Positions 17,605 to 25,368 are shown, counted from the first letter of the stretch. The stretch is DNA of 64,000 bases from Terriglobales bacterium (GCA_035651995.1 DASRER010000006.1:124001-188000), one strand, 5' to 3'. Notes: a model not told the origin generated them from the letters alone. Program-made: numbers and translations.

Positions 17605-19191
17605 ATGGCCACCGTAGAAGCTACTCCCCGCCGCGCCACCGTCCAGCCCTTCCGCAACGAGCCCGCCGTCGACTTCACCAAGGACGCCAACGTGCGCAAG
17701 ATGCGCGCCGCGATCGAGAAAGTGCGCAGCGAGCTCGGCCGCGAGTACGACCTCATCATCGGCGGACGCCGCGTCCGCACCGGGAAGAAGATCTGCAGCA
17801 TCAATCCAGCGCGCCCGTCCGAGCTCGTTGGGCTGCACCAGCGCGCCGGCGCCGAGCACGTCGAACCGGCGATGCAGGCCGCGCTCACCGCCTTTGAAAG
17901 CTGGAGCCGCGTCGCCCCCGAAGAGCGCGCCGCGCTGCTGTTCCGCCTGGGCGACATTCTGCGCGCCCGCAAGTTCGAGCTGGCCGCCTGGATGGTCTTC
18001 GAAGTCGGCAAGAACTACTGGGAGGCCGACGCCGACATCGCCGAGACCATTGACTTCTGCGAGTTCTACGCGCGCGAGGCGCTGCGGCTCGCCGCCGCCG
18101 AGCCGCCCGTGCAGATGCCGGGTGAGCGCGACTTCCTGCGCTACATCCCGCTGGGCGTCGGCGCCGTGGTGCCGCCGTGGAACTTCCCCTGCGCCATCAT
18201 GGCGGGCATGACCATGGCCGCCGTCGTTTGCGGCAACACCGTCGTTCTCAAGCCCTCAAGCGAATCTCCCACCATCGCCGCGCGCTTCTTCGAGTGCTTC
18301 CAGGAAGCCGGACTGCCCGACGGAGTGGTGAACTTCTGCCCCGGCGGCGGCGCCGACTTCGGCAACGCCCTGGTCGAGCATCCCAAAACGCGCTTCATCG
18401 CCTTCACCGGCTCGAAGGAAGTGGGCCTGCACATCAATCGCGCCGCCGCCGAGGTCAAGCCCGGCCAGATCTGGATCAAGCGCACCATCCTCGAGATGGG
18501 CGGCAAGGACGCGATCATCGTCGAGCCCGACGCCGACCTCGACGCCGCCGTCGAAGGCGTGACCCTCTCCGCCTTCGGTTTCCAGGGACAGAAGTGCTCC
18601 GCCTGCTCCCGCCTCATCCTGGCCGACGAAATCTACGACACGTTCCTCGAGCGCCTGGTGGAGCGCACGCGCAAGATCACGCTCGGCGATCCCACCGAGA
18701 ACTGCCCGATGGGCCCGGTAGTGAGCGAAAACGCCATGAACGGCATCCTCAGGTACATGGACATTGGCCGGCAGGAAGGCCGCCTGCTCACCGGCGGCGG
18801 GCGCGCCACGGAGCTGGGCGAAGGCTACTACCTCCAGCCGACCATCTTTGCCGACATCCCGCCCCGGGCGCGTCTGGAGTGCGAAGAGGTGTTCGGTCCC
18901 GTGCTCGCGGTCATCAAGTCGCGCAACTTCGAGCACGCGCTCCAGATCGCCAACGACACCGAGTTCGGGCTTACCGGCGCGCTCTACAGCCTGTCGCAGG
19001 AGAAACTCGAAGCCGCCAAGCGCGAGTTCCACGTCGGCAACCTCTACCTGAATCGCAAGTGCACCGGCGCCATGGTAGGAGCGCATCCGTTCGGCGGCTT
19101 CAACATGAGCGGCACCGACTCCAAGGCCGGCGGTCCCGACTACCTGTACCTGTTTTCGCAGGCCAAGAGCATTGGCCAGAAGCTGGTCTGA
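17605..19191 (+). CDS. pruA: 1-pyrroline-5-carboxylate dehydrogenase
   Basis: NAD-dependent oxidation of glutamate gamma-semialdehyde to glutamate, the second step of proline catabolism; cytoplasmic, 528 residues (RocA/PruA-type single enzyme). Aldehyde dehydrogenase motifs appear: VVPPWNFPCAI, VLKPSSESP, FTGSKEVG, LEMGGKDAIIVEPDADLD (catalytic Glu), FQGQKCSACSR (catalytic Cys), EEVFGPVLAVI and HPFGGFNMSGTDSKAGG. The N-terminal segment and the KSIGQKLV end fit the P5CDH group. No proline dehydrogenase is adjacent. GAGG lies shortly before ATG 17605. Confidence 0.93.
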   Translation: MATVEATPRRATVQPFRNEPAVDFTKDANVRKMRAAIEKVRSELGREYDLIIGGRRVRTGKKICSINPARPSELVGLHQRAGAEHVEPAMQAALTAFESWSRVAPEERAALLFRLGDILRARKFELAAWMVFEVGKNYWEADADIAETIDFCEFYAREALRLAAAEPPVQMPGERDFLRYIPLGVGAVVPPWNFPCAIMAGMTMAAVVCGNTVVLKPSSESPTIAARFFECFQEAGLPDGVVNFCPGGGADFGNALVEHPKTRFIAFTGSKEVGLHINRAAAEVKPGQIWIKRTILEMGGKDAIIVEPDADLDAAVEGVTLSAFGFQGQKCSACSRLILADEIYDTFLERLVERTRKITLGDPTENCPMGPVVSENAMNGILRYMDIGRQEGRLLTGGGRATELGEGYYLQPTIFADIPPRARLECEEVFGPVLAVIKSRNFEHALQIANDTEFGLTGALYSLSQEKLEAAKREFHVGNLYLNRKCTGAMVGAHPFGGFNMSGTDSKAGGPDYLYLFSQAKSIGQKLV

Positions 19192-19357
19192 TTCTGACGG
19201 CGCCCCACGTCCGCCGGCGCGACGCTAACGCGGGGAGCGGGCTGTACCGCGTGCCCCGCTCAAGCCTTCCCTGGGCTGGGGTCACGCGTGCTCAGGACGT
19301 TGGCGCTTTTCGGCACAAATTGACGCAGGCATCTTTCCCGCCGCAAAATACGTTCTA

Positions 19358-19392
19358 AGTAGTAGGGCAGTCATAGTAGTAGGGGCAGTCAT
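19358..19392. repeat. 17/18-base tandem direct repeat before a response regulator
   Basis: AGTAGTAGGGCAGTCAT (19358-19374) is followed at once by the same word with one extra G (19375-19392). The copies lie 55-90 bases before the response-regulator start, downstream of a possible promoter (TTGACG 19320-19325 and CAAAAT 19344-19349). Two head-to-tail copies could be operator sites. The rest of the 19193-19446 gap shows no gene. Confidence 0.45.
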
Positions 19393-19446
19393 CCGAGCCT
19401 CGGCTAGGCACTTCTGTACGCAGCCGCCCCGCGAGAGGTTGGCGTC

Positions 19447-19830
19447 ATGGCCAGGATCCTCTGTGTTGACGACGAGCCGCACGTAGTCACCCTCAAGTGC
19501 GCAATTCTGGAAGCCGCGGGACACCAAGTCACCCCGTCCGGCTCCGCCCGTGACGCCATTGATAAGTTGCAGCACGCCGCCTATGACGCCGTCGTCACCG
19601 ACTGGCGGTTGGGCGACGCCAGCGGCCGCGCCGTCGTGCAGGCCGCCAAGACGCACGCCACGACTCCCGTCGTCGTCGTCAGCGGATACGTGGCCGAAGC
19701 CTTCCAGGCCGCCGAGCCGCTCGCCGATCTCTATCTGGAAAAGCCGGTGAATCCGGAAGAGCTCGTCACCATCGTGAACGAGCTGCTGAAGAGCAGCGAG
19801 CGCAGCGCTTCGCCGACGGCAGGGGACTAG
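19447..19830 (+). CDS. Single-domain response regulator receiver protein
   Basis: A 127-residue CheY-like receiver. ILCVDDEPHVV carries the acidic pair, AVVTDWRLGD holds the phosphorylated Asp (about 52), VVVVSGYV the switch Ser, and LYLEKPVNPEELV the conserved Lys. There is no output domain, so it acts by protein contact or in a phosphorelay. GAGAGG precedes ATG 19447. No histidine kinase is nearby. A regulator with a degenerate receiver and a PilZ gene lie on the other strand downstream. Confidence 0.92.
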   Translation: MARILCVDDEPHVVTLKCAILEAAGHQVTPSGSARDAIDKLQHAAYDAVVTDWRLGDASGRAVVQAAKTHATTPVVVVSGYVAEAFQAAEPLADLYLEKPVNPEELVTIVNELLKSSERSASPTAGD

Positions 19831-19836
19831 AAGAGC

Positions 19837-20028
19837 GTCGCCGGTCGCCGGTCGTTGGCCGCCGGCCGGGCTGTTCGCGGCGCAGTGCAAACGCGACCTC
19901 TTCTGCTCGTGCGCGCACTAGCGCAGACCCTGGCTCCGCTGGGGATGACACTTCCTAGGAGTTGCGGATGACAATGGCTGCCTGTCAACGGTTTGGCCGA
20001 CGACCAAAGGCCCGCGACCGGCGACGGC
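19837..20028. repeat. Inverted heptamer arrays between two response-regulator genes
   Basis: The left arm 19837-19864 has GTCGCCG, GTCGCCG, GTCGTTG, GCCGCCG. The right arm 20001-20028 has CGACCAA, AGGCCCG, CGACCGG, CGACGGC, its inverse. The 136-base centre contains no convincing gene. The pair separates converging transcripts. Confidence 0.6.
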
Positions 20029-20029
20029 C

Positions 20030-20677
20030 CTATTGCTGTCCCGCTACCGTGGCCGCGGCTGCTTCCGCAAGGATGCGGTGATGGATGGTGAACAGCGCCA
20101 GCTCGAGCCGGTCGCTCACGCCAATCTTGTCGTAAACGTTCCGCAGATAGTTCTTGATCACCTGCTCGGTCGTGCCCAGCTGCGTGGCGATTTCCTTGTT
20201 CTTGTAGCCCTGCACGATCAGCGCCACGATGCGCAGCTCTTTCGGCGTCAGCCGGTCGCGCACGCGCGCGCCCACCAGGTCGGTCTCGCTGCTTTCTTTG
20301 TCCCCGGGCGCTGAGGCCACCCACGTCTCGCCCGCTACGACCTTGCGCACGCACTGCACCAGGTCCGTGCCGGTCACGCTGCGGTAGACCACACCGGCCG
20401 CGCCGGCCTGCATGAAACTCTTCGGGTCCTGCCCGTTTTCGGCGATCACCACCGGCCGCGTCTTCAGCTTCACCGCCTCGGCGATCACCGTTTTCGCATC
20501 GGGATGGAAATCGGCGGAAAACAGCAGCACCGCCGGACGGAACTTCTCCATCGCCGTCATCATTTGTTCGGCCGTCTGCGCCTGCGCCACAATGCGCAGG
20601 TCATCTTCCACCGCCAGCACCTTGGCCGCGCCCGCGCGGAAGATGGCCTGGTTGTCCGCCAGAATGATCTTCAGCAA
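20030..20677 (-). CDS. NarL/FixJ-type regulator with a degenerate receiver domain
   Basis: About 215 residues from TTG 20677, chosen because GAGG lies 6 bases upstream and the protein then starts MLKIILADNQ like other receivers; TTG 20689 is the alternative. The receiver (1-115) lacks key residues. Where the phosphorylated Asp belongs, the sequence reads VLLFSADF, with Ser at 54. One Asp of the acidic pair is Asn, and the conserved Lys position reads VVYRS. The C-terminal LuxR helix-turn-helix is intact (LTPKELRIVALIVQGYKNKEIA, partly read, and VIKNYLRNVYDKIGVSDRLEL). It is probably a phosphorylation-independent DNA-binding regulator. It is translated just after the PilZ gene. Confidence 0.85.
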   Translation of the reverse strand: MLKIILADNQAIFRAGAAKVLAVEDDLRIVAQAQTAEQMMTAMEKFRPAVLLFSADFHPDAKTVIAEAVKLKTRPVVIAENGQDPKSFMQAGAAGVVYRSVTGTDLVQCVRKVVAGETWVASAPGDKESSETDLVGARVRDRLTPKELRIVALIVQGYKNKEIATQLGTTEQVIKNYLRNVYDKIGVSDRLELALFTIHHRILAEAAAATVAGQQ

Positions 20678-20685
20678 ATCACACC

Positions 20686-21081
20686 TCAACTGCGCAGAAA
20701 CTTGTAGGAGTCAATCACGCACGCCACGCCCACGCGCGGCGGCGCCTTGCCGTTCTTGCTCTTGCTGGCATCCACGCGCACCACGCGCCCGTCGCACACC
20801 ACCCGCACGTCCCTGGGCGCGCCCAGCAACTTGCCCGGCAGGGTGAGGTTGAACTTCACCTTCGAGCCCACCTTCAGCCCTGCCTTGGCGCGTATGTACA
20901 CTCCGCCGGCGCTAACGTCGCGTGTTGTCAGCGTCTTGGCCGCTCCGCCGCCGCGTAATTGGATAGGCAATTCCAGCGGAAACCGCTGGCTCGTTCTGCT
21001 TTCCAATTCAAGCTCCTCCCCGCGTCCTGGGGGACGCGCAGGGAATTTTTTCGGGGGAGAGACACCCGTTCGGGCGCCCAT
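20686..21081 (-). CDS. PilZ-domain protein
   Basis: 131 residues with a PilZ cyclic-di-GMP-binding domain: SQRFPLELPIQL supplies an R-based motif (weaker than canonical RxxxR) and RDVSAGGVYIRAKAGL the D/NxSxxG motif. The protein has a basic, Pro-rich N-terminus and no other domain, so it may be a diffusible c-di-GMP receptor. The stop overlaps or abuts the regulator gene downstream, making a two-gene operon. The PilZ call is firm; cyclic-di-GMP binding is likely but the first arginine pair is atypical. Confidence 0.85.
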   Translation of the reverse strand: MGARTGVSPPKKFPARPPGRGEELELESRTSQRFPLELPIQLRGGGAAKTLTTRDVSAGGVYIRAKAGLKVGSKVKFNLTLPGKLLGAPRDVRVVCDGRVVRVDASKSKNGKAPPRVGVACVIDSYKFLRS

Positions 21082-21439
21082 ATATCTATCACGGAATGCT
21101 GCTGCGGGATAGAGAGTAGCTGGTACCGAGGCCCGCTCTAAGTACTACTACCGAGCCCGATTAGGGGCCGCAGACGCCGCATCCGGACGTTGGAGCCCGG
21201 CCGCCAGGCGGCGGGCCTCTGTTCACACGGTAGCGACGGGCGCCCTTCGCCCGCCGGCACAAACCACAGAAGGCAGGGCGAGCACGAACTGTGGAGACGC
21301 GGGCGCCCGCGCCCGCGCTCTTCTTGCGCGCGCGAGTTAAGACACGCAGCCGGCGTAGCCAGCTGTCGTCCGAGAACTGAGAACTGAGAACCGAAAACCG
21401 AGAACTGCGAACTGAGAACTGAGAACTGGTACTCGGTTA
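21082..21439. other. Gene-free gap with several repeats
   Basis: No coding gene is visible. The gap contains GC-rich palindromes (about 21225-21310) and the 8-unit heptamer array described separately. CTAAGTACTACTACC at about 21134-21148 partly resembles the CTAAGTAGTAGGG direct repeat before the response regulator at 19447. Confidence 0.5.
21372..21427. repeat. Perfectly phased array of eight heptamers
   Basis: Eight consecutive 7-base units with no gaps: GAGAACT, GAGAACT, GAGAACC, GAAAACC, GAGAACT, GCGAACT, GAGAACT, GAGAACT. It ends 13 bases before the stop of the 71-residue gene (reverse strand). A second copy with the same unit lies at 22603-22639, on the other side of this operon. Confidence 0.8.
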
Positions 21440-21655
21440 CTAATCCCTCACAAAAATCCCCGCGAGCGACCACCCCACCGCCAGTCCGAGCACCGACGCT
21501 ACCGCCGCCACCGGCGCCAGATGCTCGCGCGCGTTGCGCTTCACGTCCATCTTGTGCCGAATGGCGCTCCGCAACTCGCTTACCGACTCATGGATCTGCC
21601 GCCGCTGCTCGGCGGCGCGCTCTTCCAATACCTCGAAGGGGACTCGTGCCGTCAT
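21440..21655 (-). CDS. Small membrane protein, YqjK-like position
   Basis: 71 residues from ATG 21655. An amphipathic, charged N-terminal helix (FEVLEERAAEQRRQIHES, then RSAIRHKMDVKRNAREHL) is followed by one C-terminal membrane segment (VAAVASVLGLAVGWSLAGIF). The start overlaps the upstream stop by 4 bases (ATGA). It is third in an operon whose first two genes resemble E. coli yqjD and yqjE, the position of yqjK there. The likeness is one of architecture and order, not clear sequence homology. Confidence 0.6.
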   Translation of the reverse strand: MTARVPFEVLEERAAEQRRQIHESVSELRSAIRHKMDVKRNAREHLAPVAAVASVLGLAVGWSLAGIFVRD

Positions 21656-22068
21656 AGCTGCGACCTCGCTTCCTGCTGGATCCACACCTGGTCGGCCCTC
21701 AGCACGCGCAGCGTGCGCTCCGGCTTCAGGCCCGCGCTGGTGATCTGCCGATAAGCGAACCACGCCGTGAGCGCCGCGACCAGCAGGTAGCAGAACCCGA
21801 CGATGGCCAGCGCCAGCGCCCATCCGCCCTTGCCCGCGAACGCCGTGGCCACCACCGTGACCAGCGCCGCCGTCCACATCAGGAAGCCGGCCCATGCCAG
21901 CGCCAGCGCCACCACCAGCAACGGCGCCGACGCCTTGATCGTCGCCACCTTTTCGCCGATCTCGTTGGCCAGCATGCGGTAGCGCGTTTCCACGAACTGG
22001 GTAAGCTCGGCCTTCATCTCGGCCGCCAGCGCGGCCAGCGACTTCTCACGATATGCGTTCTCAATCAC
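21652..22068 (-). CDS. YqjE/holin-superfamily-III-like membrane protein
   Basis: 138 residues. A helical N-terminus (MKAELTQFVETRYRMLANEI) is followed by two close hydrophobic segments (about 47-73, LLVVALALAWAGFLMWTAAL; and 80-105, WALALAIVGFCYLLVAALTAW), the layout of the phage-holin-3-6/YqjE family. Despite the name this family is chromosomal and not lytic. It overlaps both neighbours by 4-8 bases, so the three genes are one tightly coupled operon, probably envelope- or stress-related. Confidence 0.75.
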   Translation of the reverse strand: MIENAYREKSLAALAAEMKAELTQFVETRYRMLANEIGEKVATIKASAPLLVVALALAWAGFLMWTAALVTVVATAFAGKGGWALALAIVGFCYLLVAALTAWFAYRQITSAGLKPERTLRVLRADQVWIQQEARSQL

Positions 22069-22486
22069 GGTTCGACCTCCACAGCCGCAGACCCGCCCCG
22101 ATGGCCACGCCGACCACGGCGGCCACGGCGATCACCTGCAGCGGATATTCGCGCGCAATGTGCCGCGCACGTTCACGCGTGATTACCAGCCGCCGGCCGG
22201 CCTCGCGCTTCAGGCCGGCGGCCGCGCCCTCGGCATTCATTCGCGCCCGCCCCCGCAGCAGGGTGAAGCGGCGCCTCAGCTCGCGCATTCTCAGCGGCGC
22301 ATTGCGGAACCCCGAAAACGCGCTTCCGATCGTCTGCCCCACGCTCTCGGCCAGCGACGCAATCCCGCCGCGTTCCCGCTCGAATTCACCCTCGGGCAGC
22401 TCGCGCTCAGGGCGCAAACCCGCCGAGCGCTGCGCCGGGTGAGTATCAGAATCGGGGATGCCGGGCGTCGGGACCCTCTCTGCCAT
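22061..22486 (-). CDS. YqjD/DUF883-like membrane-tethered protein
   Basis: 141 residues from ATG 22486, directly after GAGGAGAAGC. A disordered acidic N-terminus (PERELPEGEFERERGG) is followed by a basic helical region (RMRELRRRFTLLRGRARM, RRLVITRERARHIAREYP) and a C-terminal membrane segment (VIAVAAVVGVAIGAGLRLW). The E. coli proteins YqjD, ElaB and YgaM share this shape and tether ribosomes to the membrane in stationary phase. It is first in a three-gene overlapping operon. The function is by analogy. Confidence 0.65.
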   Translation of the reverse strand: MAERVPTPGIPDSDTHPAQRSAGLRPERELPEGEFERERGGIASLAESVGQTIGSAFSGFRNAPLRMRELRRRFTLLRGRARMNAEGAAAGLKREAGRRLVITRERARHIAREYPLQVIAVAAVVGVAIGAGLRLWRSNRD

Positions 22487-22602
22487 AAGCTTCTCCTCTT
22501 GAGTCCACTTTGGTTCGATGACCCCGCCTGACGCGGTGTTTGATGGATTTAGAGGGAAATTGAGGAGCAGCCCTGAGGAGCAGCAGCAGTGCCAAGTACC
22601 GA

Positions 22603-22639
22603 GAGAGCTGAGAACTGAGAACTGAACTGGCAACCGGCA
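22603..22639. repeat. Heptamer array, second GAGAACT copy
   Basis: GAGAGCT, GAGAACT, GAGAACT, then a 5-base slip and GGCAACC, GGCAACT units. It sits between the yqjD-like gene and the DUF2207 stop. The unit matches 21372-21427. Confidence 0.6.
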
Positions 22640-22646
22640 ACTGCGG

Positions 22647-24479
22647 TCAAAACGCCGACCCGCCGCCGCCGCCGAATCCGCCGCCGCTGAATCCTCCGCC
22701 CGAGCTGAATCCGCCGCCGCTGAATCCCGATCCGCTCGACGACGCCCTCGGCGCCGAGACGAACACGCTCTGCGCGTCGCTGCTCATGCTGCGCATCGAG
22801 TTGGTGAAGAAGATGGGGTTGAAGCCGGTGGGCGGCGCCCCGCCCGGCGACGTGTACCACCGTGGCGGATCCTGGATGATCCCGGCGAACGCCTTCGCCC
22901 AGCGCTGTTCCACGCCCAGCGCCATCGCGTAAGGCAGGAATTTTTCGAACGTGTCGGGCGGCATGCGCTTCAGCCGGTCGGCCTCCACGCGCGTCATGAA
23001 CTCCTGGAACCCGAGGACGCCCACGTACGTCCGCATTCCCAGCAGGCTCTTGGCCGTCAGCAGCCGTCCGAAGATCAGCACGATCCCCGCCGCCACCGCC
23101 AGCGAGACGAACGCCACCACTCCCGACACGAACAGCGACACCCCCGCCGCGTACTGCAGCAGCAGCGAAACCCCCACGATCGCCAGGATGCCCAGGAACA
23201 TGTAGCCCGCCGCCGATTTCGGGTCCACGGTGTACATGCCGCGCCGCTTCAGCGATCGCATGATCTCGTCGCGGATCATGGGCAGGGCCGTGTAGAAGTG
23301 CTCTTTCAGGTCCGACAGCTTGGTCTGCTGCCCGCCCGGGCCAAAAATCTTCTCCAGCATGATGCGCTCGTGCGCCGCCAGCTTCGGCCACTCTTCCATC
23401 GGCTTCAGCAGATGGAAGATGTAGTCCTTGTGTTTGGTGAAGAAGCCCTCGTTGGCGACCTCTTCAATCTGGAGGTAGCCGCGCACGGCCAGGTCGATCA
23501 GCGTTGACGTGATGTCGCGCGGGTCCACCTTGTCGTCCACCAGCGTGCCCAGCTCCGCCGGCGACAACTGCGCCGGCGGCTCATAGAGCGGCGCCACCGA
23601 AATCCCCGGATCGGGATCGCGCCCCTTCACGTACCACAGCCCGAACATCACCACGAACGCGACCAGCGGCACCAGCGCCACCGGATTGCTCGCCACGAAC
23701 CACCCGATGCGCACCGGAAGGGCCGGCTCATGCAGGATGCCCTTCGGGATGTACACATCAATCGTCAGCCCGCCGCGCATGGGGAGCGGGTTGGTCGTCT
23801 CGAACTCCGTCCTGCTGCCCTCCACCCTGGCGGTCGCTTCCTGGTCGTGCGATCCGTACACGCCGGTGAACGCCTGCGCGCGCAGGCTCCCCGCCGCGTT
23901 GTCGGGAAAAGTTACGAATGCCGACGCATGATCGATCGGCGCCGGCCAGTCGTTGCCGGTCACGTTCCAGTAGAACTCGTCGTGGTCGTCGAAGAAGCGC
24001 GTGCCATTGCGCACCGTGTAGGTGATCACCACGCGTTTGGACGTGTCGGTCGCCCCGGGAATGTAGATCTTCCAGTCGCGATATCCGCGCGCTGTGCTGC
24101 TCTCCACCTTCAGAGCGTGCCCCTCGCCGTCTTTCACGCCGACCAGGTCAACGAACAGCGTGTAGTTGGCGCCGCGCGGCCCGGGATACTCGATCGGAAT
24201 CGTGCGATGGATCCCGTGCCACTCGCCGATGAACACCAGCCCGATGTTCTCTTCCACCAGCGCGCTGCCATCGTCATGCACGCGGATGGCGGAGTGAAAC
24301 GCCGCGATGCGCCAGGACTTGGCTTGGGCAGGGAGCGTGGACAGGAGAAGAAGAAGCAGGAAGACGCCGAATGGCCTTGGTTTCAGGTTCCGGGCGAAGC
24401 GAGGGACCCATCCAGCTACCCAGCTCCTCAGTAGCGGTATGGGTCCCTCACTGCGCTCGGGATGTGAAAGGCGAACCAA
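22647..24479 (-). CDS. DUF2207 membrane protein (start uncertain)
   Basis: Up to 610 residues. A signal-like segment (GVFLLLLLLSTLPAQA) is followed by a periplasmic DUF2207 domain (IRVHDDGSALVEENIGLVF, GIHRTIPIEYPG, WKIYIPGATD, FYWNVTGNDWPAPI). Then come membrane helices (about 255-275 and 420-470), a cytoplasmic region (LVDDKVDPRDITSTLIDLA) and a Gly/Ser-rich C-terminus rich in SGGGF units. It is paired with lemA, as DUF2207 genes often are. The only standard start is TTG 24479, which forces translation through a palindromic repeat (24391-24461). CTG 24386, just before the signal segment, is an alternative. A repeat insertion may have moved the start. Confidence 0.85.
   Translation of the reverse strand: MVRLSHPERSEGPIPLLRSWVAGWVPRFARNLKPRPFGVFLLLLLLSTLPAQAKSWRIAAFHSAIRVHDDGSALVEENIGLVFIGEWHGIHRTIPIEYPGPRGANYTLFVDLVGVKDGEGHALKVESSTARGYRDWKIYIPGATDTSKRVVITYTVRNGTRFFDDHDEFYWNVTGNDWPAPIDHASAFVTFPDNAAGSLRAQAFTGVYGSHDQEATARVEGSRTEFETTNPLPMRGGLTIDVYIPKGILHEPALPVRIGWFVASNPVALVPLVAFVVMFGLWYVKGRDPDPGISVAPLYEPPAQLSPAELGTLVDDKVDPRDITSTLIDLAVRGYLQIEEVANEGFFTKHKDYIFHLLKPMEEWPKLAAHERIMLEKIFGPGGQQTKLSDLKEHFYTALPMIRDEIMRSLKRRGMYTVDPKSAAGYMFLGILAIVGVSLLLQYAAGVSLFVSGVVAFVSLAVAAGIVLIFGRLLTAKSLLGMRTYVGVLGFQEFMTRVEADRLKRMPPDTFEKFLPYAMALGVEQRWAKAFAGIIQDPPRWYTSPGGAPPTGFNPIFFTNSMRSMSSDAQSVFVSAPRASSSGSGFSGGGFSSGGGFSGGGFGGGGGSAF
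24391..24461. repeat. Hairpin repeat with CGAAGCGAGGGA core (gene-less form)
   Basis: The left arm 24391-24411 (GCGAAGCGAGGGACCCAT core) and right arm 24439-24461 (ATGGGTCCCTCACTGCGCTC) are inverted, with a 27-base centre. The core matches the terminal repeats of the GIY-YIG cassette at 61334-61701. Confidence 0.75.
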
Positions 24480-24488
24480 GCTTCAAAG

Positions 24489-24502
24489 CCAGCAGCCAGC
24501 AG
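24489..24502. repeat. Two CCAGCAG heptamers
   Basis: Two adjacent CCAGCAG units between the lemA stop and the DUF2207 start, the same unit as at 51078-51098. Confidence 0.4.
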
Positions 24503-24508
24503 CGCTGT

Positions 24509-25060
24509 TCAAAACTTCACCTGCGGAGTCTGCCGGTCCGCCGGGCTGTCCATCTCGAAGAACTGCCGCTGCGTGAAACCGAACATGCGCGCGATCAGGT
24601 TGGAAGGGAACGACTGAATACGCGTGTTCAAATCGCGCACCACCGCGTTGTAGTAGCGTCGCGAGTTCTGGATCGAATCCTCCACCTCGCCCAGCGACGC
24701 TTGCAGCGACGTGAACTGCTCGCTCGCCCGCAGTTGCGGATAATTCTCCGCCACCGCAAACAGCCCGCGCAGCGCCGTGGTCAGCTGGCTCTCCGCCTGC
24801 GCCCTCTCGGCCGGCCCGGTGGCCTGCATCGCCGCCGACCGGTACTTGGCAATGTTCTCGAACGTGCCTTTTTCGTGCGCCGCGTAGCCTTTGACCGTCT
24901 CCACCAGGTTGGGGATCAGGTCGTGCCGCCGCTTCAGTTGCACATCAATGTCTGACCACGACGAATCCGCCCGCACGCGCAACTGCACCAGCCCGTTGTA
25001 CACCGAGATCACGAACACGATGGCGACAACGATGACGCCCAGCAGAATCCAGAAGCCCAT
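24509..25060 (-). CDS. lemA: LemA family protein
   Basis: 183 residues: an N-terminal membrane anchor (about 3-22, WILLGVIVVAIVFVISVYNG) then the LemA four-helix domain with LRVRADSSWSDIDVQLKRRH, DLIPNLVETVKGY, AENYPQLRASEQF and a RRYYNAVVRDLNTRIQSFPS segment (partly read). The motifs DLIPNLV and YNxxVRDxN are diagnostic. LemA proteins are membrane-bound with the domain outside; their function is poorly known. Its neighbour is a DUF2207 protein, a recurrent pairing. A repeat-bearing gap of about 30 bases separates the two genes. Confidence 0.93.
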   Translation of the reverse strand: MGFWILLGVIVVAIVFVISVYNGLVQLRVRADSSWSDIDVQLKRRHDLIPNLVETVKGYAAHEKGTFENIAKYRSAAMQATGPAERAQAESQLTTALRGLFAVAENYPQLRASEQFTSLQASLGEVEDSIQNSRRYYNAVVRDLNTRIQSFPSNLIARMFGFTQRQFFEMDSPADRQTPQVKF

Positions 25061-25368
25061 CGGCTCCTCCTCAGTCTTCCCCGGCTTGGCGCGAAGCTAA
25101 CACACGCGCCGGGGCCGGGCAAATCACGCCCTCAAGTTCATGATTCCAATCAGAGCCGGGAAGGAGGGGTATATGTTGCCGCACGGAGAATGTTGGCGGA
25201 TGGCGCCCCGCGCTCGCGCCGCCGATTGCGCGGCGCTAACGTGGGGAAGCGGGCGCAACTGGCGAAGCCGGCGGCATTCGGGCCGTTCAACGTCGGGCAA
25301 AAAAGAGGCGGGCCTTGGCCCGGCGAGGTTGACAGTCCGGCTTGCGCTGTCGCACATTGCGCGCACCC
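25061..25368. other. Gene-free gap between lemA and the purine permease
   Basis: These are divergent promoter sequences with no convincing gene. TTGACA (25329-25334) lies 35 bases before the permease start, but no good -10 follows at normal spacing. I looked for a purine riboswitch core and did not find one. Confidence 0.4.

Noticed and set aside
21372-21427. Heptamer array considered as a CRISPR array
   Set aside because: There are no spacers, the units are 7 bases, and no cas gene is in the window.
21652-22068. Phage holin suggesting a prophage
   Set aside because: It is the chromosomal YqjE-like type in an operon with YqjD-like genes; no phage structural, lysis or integrase gene is nearby.
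25061-25368. Purine riboswitch before the permease
   Set aside because: The conserved purine aptamer core and paired loops could not be found in the leader.
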